A stretch of DNA of 10,542 nucleotides from Candidatus Nomurabacteria bacterium RIFCSPHIGHO2_01_FULL_39_9 (GTDB taxonomy: Bacteria; Patescibacteriota; Minisyncoccia; Phycocordibacterales; DATEUR01). Each line of letters starts with the position of its first letter. Within the stretch, counting starts at the first letter, position 1. The position numbers and the translations under genes were made by a program. The notes below the pieces were generated by a model. It was not told where the DNA came from. It searched no databases and saw only the letters and a program-made list of their open reading frames with translations. Shown in pieces: positions 7,657-10,542 of this stretch. The stretch spans positions 1 through 10,542 of the forward strand of contig MFTL01000016.1 in assembly GCA_001786825.1 (NCBI GenBank). The letters are read 5' to 3'.

Positions 7657-7671
7657 GGCTATATTTTAACA
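7657..7671 (-). promoter_or_regulatory. Extended -10 promoter of parB, leaderless arrangement
   Basis: The reverse strand reads TG-T-TAAAAT (7671-7663), then ATAGCC, then the parB ATG at 7656. The start of transcription is expected at or next to the ATG. No convincing -35 is present, as is common with an extended -10. Confidence 0.55.
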
Positions 7672-7681
7672 TAAATAAAAA

Positions 7682-7709
7682 TTGATTTTAAATAAAATTA
7701 GGTTAAAAT
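7682..7709 (+). promoter_or_regulatory. Promoter of tRNA-Leu(CAA)
   Basis: TTGATT (7682-7687) and TAAAAT (7704-7709) are 16 bases apart. Transcription would begin near 7716, just ahead of the mature tRNA end at 7719. The region is shared with the divergent parB promoter. Confidence 0.55.
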
Positions 7710-7718
7710 AGAACGAGC

Positions 7719-7800
7719 GCCCGAGTGGCGGAATTGGTATACGCGCACGACTCAAAATCGTGTGCCGCAAGGCTTGTGGGTTCGACTCCCACCTCGGGCA
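7719..7800 (+). tRNA. tRNA-Leu, anticodon CAA (reads UUG)
   Basis: Full class II cloverleaf. The acceptor arms GCCCGAG (7719-7725) and CTCGGGC (7793-7799) pair perfectly, with discriminator A7800. The D stem is GCG/CGC (7728-7730, 7742-7744). The anticodon stem is CACGA/TCGTG with loop CTCAAAA (7751-7757), so the anticodon is CAA at 7753-7755. A long variable arm, GCC-GCAA-GGC (7764-7773), and a T arm GTGGG/CCCAC (7776-7780, 7788-7792) with loop TTCGACT complete it. The CCA end is not encoded, so a CCA-adding enzyme is needed. A36-A37-A38 makes it a likely substrate of MiaA, whose gene is about 1.5 kb downstream. Confidence 0.97.
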
Positions 7801-7804
7801 TTTC

Positions 7805-7833
7805 TTGACATTTCATAGCTTTTGTGCTATGAT
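7805..7833 (+). promoter_or_regulatory. Near-consensus promoter of the small-ORF/CPBP protease unit
   Basis: A perfect -35 TTGACA (7805-7810), 17 bases, then TATGAT (7828-7833) preceded by TGC, an extended -10. Transcription would start near 7840. It begins only 5 bases after the tRNA. The transcript would have an A- and C-rich, G-poor leader of about 65 bases up to the ATG at 7905. Confidence 0.85.
7813..7832. repeat. Inverted repeat over the promoter spacer and -10 box
   Basis: TCATAGC (7813-7819) and GCTATGA (7826-7832) are perfect 7-base inverted arms around TTTTGT. The right arm covers most of the -10 box, so it could be an operator. It could also form a hairpin at the end of the tRNA transcript, but only TTTAA follows it, a poor terminator tail. 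Confidence 0.45.
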
Positions 7834-7904
7834 TTAAGGGTAAAAAGTTCTTTAAAATAAACCACAATCAAAACAATAAATACAAACAACTAATACTGAA
7901 ACTC

Positions 7905-7997
7905 ATGAAAATAATCTTAGTTTTAATCGCCATCGTCAGCGTTACTTCAACTCTTGTTGCTGAAAGACGCAATTATCATTTCGTTCTATCAATATAG
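7905..7997 (+). CDS. Possible 30-residue signal-peptide-like small ORF
   Basis: ATG at 7905 opens 30 codons to TAG at 7995-7997. The peptide begins MKIILVLIAIVSVTSTLVA and ends in the more polar ERRNYHFVLSI, a charged-hydrophobic-polar pattern like a signal peptide or a single membrane helix. It is the first ORF after a near-consensus promoter and precedes the CPBP protease gene. There is no Shine-Dalgarno. It is in the same frame as the protease: after TAG, six sense codons lead to the ATG at 8016. Three readings are possible: a separate small secreted or membrane peptide, the broken first helix of a longer protease, or a chance ORF. I cannot choose among them from one sequence. Confidence 0.35.
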   Translation: MKIILVLIAIVSVTSTLVAERRNYHFVLSI

Positions 7998-8015
7998 AAA
8001 CAATTCAGATTCAAA

Positions 8016-8543
8016 ATGTTTTTAGAATGTTTTGGAATTCTCTTATTAACAATTGCAGCAGGGACGATACTTTCGCAAATACCTGGACTTAATTATGGCT
8101 GGACCAATATTTTTTATCAAGAATGCGGCAATATAGCCGTCAAACCAATTATGGAAGGTTCTCAGTCTAACAACATTGCAATCCGATTAATGGTTCCTTT
8201 TTTCTTTTTAGCACTTGCCTTTGTGCTCCCTTTTTTAGCAAGAATAGAGGAAAATATTTTTCGTAAAGGTTCTCAATATAGTTGGTTGGCTATTATTAAA
8301 CAATCAATAATATTTGGACTTTTCCATTGTATAGTTGGTATTTCAATTGCATTTGGACTTGCGCTAAGCATTCCAGGATTTTTCTACGGCTTCAAATATA
8401 AAAAACATTTTGATAGAAACGAGGAAATACTTGACTACTCGTTAGCAGAAGAAGAAGCGATACTGGTTAGCACGACATACCATACAATGTATAATATGAT
8501 TGCGGTTATATTGCTTATTATTATAGCAATCACAATGATATAA
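8016..8543 (+). CDS. CPBP-family (Rce1/ABI type) intramembrane protease
   Basis: A 175-residue, strongly hydrophobic protein with the three motifs of glutamic intramembrane proteases of the CPBP family: EENIFR (78-83, EExxxR), FGLFH (100-104, FxxxH) and HTMYN (156-160, HxxxN). By comparison with Rce1, E78, H104, H156 and N160 would form the active site. Hydrophobic segments lie near 2-22, 56-76, 92-126 (probably two) and 149-175; the last carries HxxxN. Known members process prenylated proteins or peptide pheromones, or act as bacteriocin self-immunity proteins. The substrate here is unknown. The gene shares a strong promoter with the small ORF just upstream and is closed by a strong terminator. 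There is no Shine-Dalgarno before 8016. An in-frame extension upstream is cut by TAG at 7995, so an original longer N-terminus is possible. All catalytic motifs are intact. Confidence 0.75.
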   Translation: MFLECFGILLLTIAAGTILSQIPGLNYGWTNIFYQECGNIAVKPIMEGSQSNNIAIRLMVPFFFLALAFVLPFLARIEENIFRKGSQYSWLAIIKQSIIFGLFHCIVGISIAFGLALSIPGFFYGFKYKKHFDRNEEILDYSLAEEEAILVSTTYHTMYNMIAVILLIIIAITMI

Positions 8544-8560
8544 ATGTTTGTTTGAAATTA

Positions 8561-8593
8561 AGGCGTGACGCTTTTCAAGTCACGCCTTTTTTT
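8561..8593 (+). terminator. Intrinsic terminator after the CPBP protease gene
   Basis: AGGCGTGAC (8561-8569) pairs perfectly with GTCACGCCT (8579-8587) around a 9-base loop, and a T-run follows (8587-8593). It lies 17 bases after the stop codon and separates this unit from the MFS-miaA operon. It is the only clear intrinsic terminator I see in the window. Confidence 0.92.
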
Positions 8594-8606
8594 ATTTCAA
8601 AAAAAT

Positions 8607-8635
8607 TTGCCGGTAAAATACAAAATTAGTATACT
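8607..8635 (+). promoter_or_regulatory. Promoter of the MFS-miaA operon
   Basis: TTGCCG (8607-8612) and TATACT (8630-8635) are exactly 17 bases apart, directly after the preceding terminator. Transcription would start near 8642, leaving a leader of about 29 bases before the MFS start at 8671. Confidence 0.75.
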
Positions 8636-8670
8636 AAGTTTGTCAGTAGTTATATTTTTACTTTCAAACT

Positions 8671-9279
8671 ATGTTCAAAAATATCAATAAAGTAGTTCAA
8701 ATACTTGTAACCATAGACTTTTTCGTTAACGGGGCTTTCGGCTCATTTGGGCCAGTCTTCGCTGTTTTTATAACAAGCCAAATAAGCAGCGGCTCCCTTT
8801 CGGTCGCCGGTTTTGCTGCTTCAGCTTATTGGATTACAAAATCAATCATCCAACTTCCGATTGCTCATTTTTTAGATAAAACTGACGGCGAGCGAGATGA
8901 ATTTTGGGCGCTCTTTTTAGGGTATATTTTTTCCGCCTTTGTTCCTATAATGTATATTTTTGCCACAAAACCCTGGCACTTGTATTTAATTCAAGCATTC
9001 TTGGGAGTTTGTATGGCTTTCGCCGTACCTGCTTGGTATTCTATTTTTACCCGTCATGTCGATAAAGAACGAATCGGTTTCGAATGGAGTTTGCAAAGCG
9101 TTTTTGCCGTTGGTCTAACAACCGCTATCGCGGCGGCAGTAGGTGGCGTTTTAGCTGATAAATTTGGCTTTAAAATTTTATTTTTAATGGCTGGAATAGT
9201 TATCTTAATTTCGTCTATTTTTCTTTGGCGACTGCGTAAAAATTTATGGTCTAAAACTATAAATCATGAAACGGCCTAA
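8671..9279 (+). CDS. Half-size MFS-type membrane transporter, six helices
   Basis: A 202-residue membrane protein resembling one half of a Major Facilitator Superfamily transporter. Hydrophobic helices lie near 8-32, 43-65, 77-98, 102-124, 138-160 and 167-187. The loop after helix 2 has a motif-A-like segment, HFLDKTDGERDEF (66-78), and the loop before helix 6 has the related GGVLADKFG (158-166). Full MFS proteins have 12 helices and about 400 residues, so this would need to dimerise or pair with another half. Nothing shows a broken second half: the TAA at 9277-9279 is followed directly by miaA. The substrate is unknown. There is no Shine-Dalgarno. Its last codons overlap the miaA start by 14 bases, suggesting translational coupling. 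I hold the fold assignment more firmly than any transport role. Confidence 0.7.
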   Translation: MFKNINKVVQILVTIDFFVNGAFGSFGPVFAVFITSQISSGSLSVAGFAASAYWITKSIIQLPIAHFLDKTDGERDEFWALFLGYIFSAFVPIMYIFATKPWHLYLIQAFLGVCMAFAVPAWYSIFTRHVDKERIGFEWSLQSVFAVGLTTAIAAAVGGVLADKFGFKILFLMAGIVILISSIFLWRLRKNLWSKTINHETA

Positions 9280-10135
9280 AATTTTAGTTATTTTAGGCGC
9301 AACGGCCACCGGTAAAAGCGATTTTGCCGTCAAGATCGCAAAACGCTTAAATGGTGAAATTATTTCTGCTGACTCCCGCCAAGTTTACAAAGGTCTTGAT
9401 TTGGGCACCGGGAAAATTACAAAGAAAGAAATGCGAGGTGTTCCCCACTGGCTTTTAGATGTTGCAAGACCGCGACTTAAATTTAGCGTTGCGCAATATA
9501 AACTCCTTGCTGATAAAAAAATAGTTGAAATTATAAAAAGAAAAAAACTGCCTATTATTGTCGGCGGTACTGGCCTTTATATCAAAGCCATTGTTGATAA
9601 TATAAATTTTCCGGAAGTAAAGCCAAATCTTAAATTAAGAAAAAAATTAGCGAAATATAGCGCTCAAAAACTATTTAACATTATTAAAAAATTAGATCCG
9701 GCCAGAGCAAAAACGGTTGAATCAAAAAATCCAAGAAGATTAATCCGCGCTATTGAAATCGCAAAAGTTTTAGGGCGTGTGCCAAAACTAAAATCAAAGC
9801 CACAATATGATGCTATTCAAATTGGCTTGATTTTGCCCGATGAAGAATTAAAAAAGAAAATTTATAAAAGACTAATTGAAAGAATAAAACAAGGCATGAT
9901 TGCAGAAGCAAAAAGATCACACAACAACGGTCTTTCTTTTAGAAGAATGGAAGAGCTTGGTTTGGAATATAAATATCTCGCGCTTTATTTGAAGAAAAAA
10001 ATCACTAAAAAAGAAATGATCGAACAATTGTATAAAGCTATTTGGGACTATGTTCGAAGACAAAAAGTTTGGTTTAAAAAAGATAAGAGGATAACTTGGA
10101 TTAACCCGCATAAAAAATTGAATTTGACTTTTTAG
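9266..10135 (+). CDS. miaA: tRNA dimethylallyltransferase (A37 prenylation)
   Basis: Transfers a dimethylallyl group to N6 of A37 in tRNAs that read codons starting with U and have A36-A37-A38; the product helps decoding and may be further modified by MiaB. The 289-residue protein is complete, slightly shorter than the usual 300 or so. It has a P-loop GATATGKS (11-18), ISADSRQVYKGLDLGTGK (33-50) with catalytic D36, GVPHWLLD (58-65), VGGTGLYI (99-106), PRRLIRAIE (156-164) and the C-terminal RRQKVWFKKDKRITWI (264-279). The ATG at 9266 lies inside the end of the MFS gene and no Shine-Dalgarno is visible, so translation may depend on ribosomes finishing the upstream gene. tRNA-Leu(CAA) in this window carries the recognition motif. 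Confidence 0.96.
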   Translation: MKRPKILVILGATATGKSDFAVKIAKRLNGEIISADSRQVYKGLDLGTGKITKKEMRGVPHWLLDVARPRLKFSVAQYKLLADKKIVEIIKRKKLPIIVGGTGLYIKAIVDNINFPEVKPNLKLRKKLAKYSAQKLFNIIKKLDPARAKTVESKNPRRLIRAIEIAKVLGRVPKLKSKPQYDAIQIGLILPDEELKKKIYKRLIERIKQGMIAEAKRSHNNGLSFRRMEELGLEYKYLALYLKKKITKKEMIEQLYKAIWDYVRRQKVWFKKDKRITWINPHKKLNLTF

Positions 10136-10151
10136 GTAAATACTGTATTGT
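10124..10151 (+). promoter_or_regulatory. Candidate promoter of the right-edge gene, inside the end of miaA
   Basis: TTGACT (10124-10129) and TATTGT (10146-10151) are 16 bases apart. The -35 lies in the last miaA codons and the spacer covers its stop codon. Transcription would start near 10158, giving an A-rich leader of about 34 bases before the ATG at 10192. Confidence 0.5.
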
Positions 10152-10191
10152 AAAGAACAGAAATAATAAACTCAAACTAAAATTTTGTTCT

Positions 10192-10542
10192 ATGAAAACA
10201 CTTAATAAAGAATTTCCTTTTTTCATTTCAAAAGCGCTTGGAGAACACGCTATTGATTTTGCCGTTAAATCTGTTCAACCTATGATAAAGAGAGGTTGGA
10301 TAAAAAGAGCGGATGTGCACATTGTGGTTTTGGCACCACAACTTGTAACAGATGCAAATAGAAAATATCCGGGAAAGTATTCTTTAGAACCTGAACTTCT
10401 TTGTGAAAAAAGTTTTGGTATTAAAGAAAAATGGGAACACCCTTATGATGAAATCGCTCAATGCAAAGCGTTGCAAAAATGGCATGGCAGAAATACTAAT
10501 GACAACGAAGCAACGCCTGCGCATCTTCTGTTTATAAACGAC
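10192..10542 (+). CDS. Unrecognised soluble protein, 3' end beyond the window
   Basis: An ATG at 10192 opens 117 codons without a stop to the right edge, so the gene is partial. The predicted start is preceded by an A-rich leader and a candidate promoter, with no Shine-Dalgarno. The protein begins MKTLNKEFPFFISKALGEHA and shows no signal peptide or membrane helix, so it is probably cytoplasmic. Visible features are a probable strand VHIVVLAP (42-49), a segment ELLCEKSFGIKEKWEHPYDE (69-88) and a helix-like IAQCKALQKWHGRNTND, followed by PAHLLFIND at the cut. It has C71 and C91 and scattered histidines but no motif I can name. I do not recognise the family; an enzyme or ligand-binding fold is possible but unsupported. 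Confidence 0.7.
   Translation, partial: MKTLNKEFPFFISKALGEHAIDFAVKSVQPMIKRGWIKRADVHIVVLAPQLVTDANRKYPGKYSLEPELLCEKSFGIKEKWEHPYDEIAQCKALQKWHGRNTNDNEATPAHLLFIND

Noticed and set aside
7657..7718. parS centromere site next to parB
   Set aside because: No sequence close to TGTTTCACGTGAAACA was found here or elsewhere in the window on reading; a diverged site cannot be excluded.
7840..7904. Riboswitch or attenuator in the leader of the CPBP unit
   Set aside because: The leader is A- and C-rich, poor in G, and shows no stable paired arms or known aptamer core.
1..10542. CRISPR array, insertion sequence, prophage or transposase
   Set aside because: No spaced direct repeats, terminal inverted repeats flanking a transposase, or phage genes are visible.

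Overview
The window is AT-rich bacterial DNA with short spacers, standard-code genes and several reduced gene versions: a Rel enzyme that stops after its TGS domain, a six-helix half-size MFS protein, and a tRNA with no encoded CCA. Nine of the ten gene starts seen have no Shine-Dalgarno sequence. This combination suggests a reduced-genome bacterium of the Patescibacteria (CPR, Parcubacteria-like). That placement is inferred from gene style and layout, not from a marker tree. No spacer exceeds 300 bases.

Layout. 1-1186 (minus) is the 5' part of an unrecognised multi-helix membrane protein that runs off the left edge. It has a textbook promoter and the only strong Shine-Dalgarno in the window. 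Diverging from it is topA (1333-3537, plus), followed after 6 bases by a RelA/SpoT-family (p)ppGpp gene (3544-4971). Its stop codon directly abuts the stop codon of a convergent ABC exporter gene (4972-6735, minus). Upstream of the exporter on the same strand is parB (6772-7656, minus). Diverging from parB is tRNA-Leu(CAA) (7719-7800).

Five bases after the tRNA lies a near-consensus promoter with a dyad over its -10 box. It drives a small unit: a possible 30-residue signal-peptide-like ORF (7905-7997), then a CPBP-family (Rce1/ABI type) intramembrane protease gene (8016-8543), closed by a strong intrinsic terminator (8561-8593). A second canonical promoter drives a half-size MFS protein gene (8671-9279) that overlaps miaA (9266-10135). 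A last gene (10192 to the right edge), not recognised, has a candidate promoter across the end of miaA.

How the genes fit together. Most are core information-processing or housekeeping genes: topoisomerase, stringent response, chromosome segregation, tRNA and tRNA modification. The tRNA-Leu(CAA) has the A36-A37-A38 motif that MiaA recognises, so two window genes meet functionally. The accessory part is the small-peptide/CPBP-protease unit and the left-edge membrane protein. The best candidates for something new are that unit, where the small ORF and the protease share a frame and are split by one TAG codon, and a perfect 21-bp palindrome that appears to be inserted in frame in topA.
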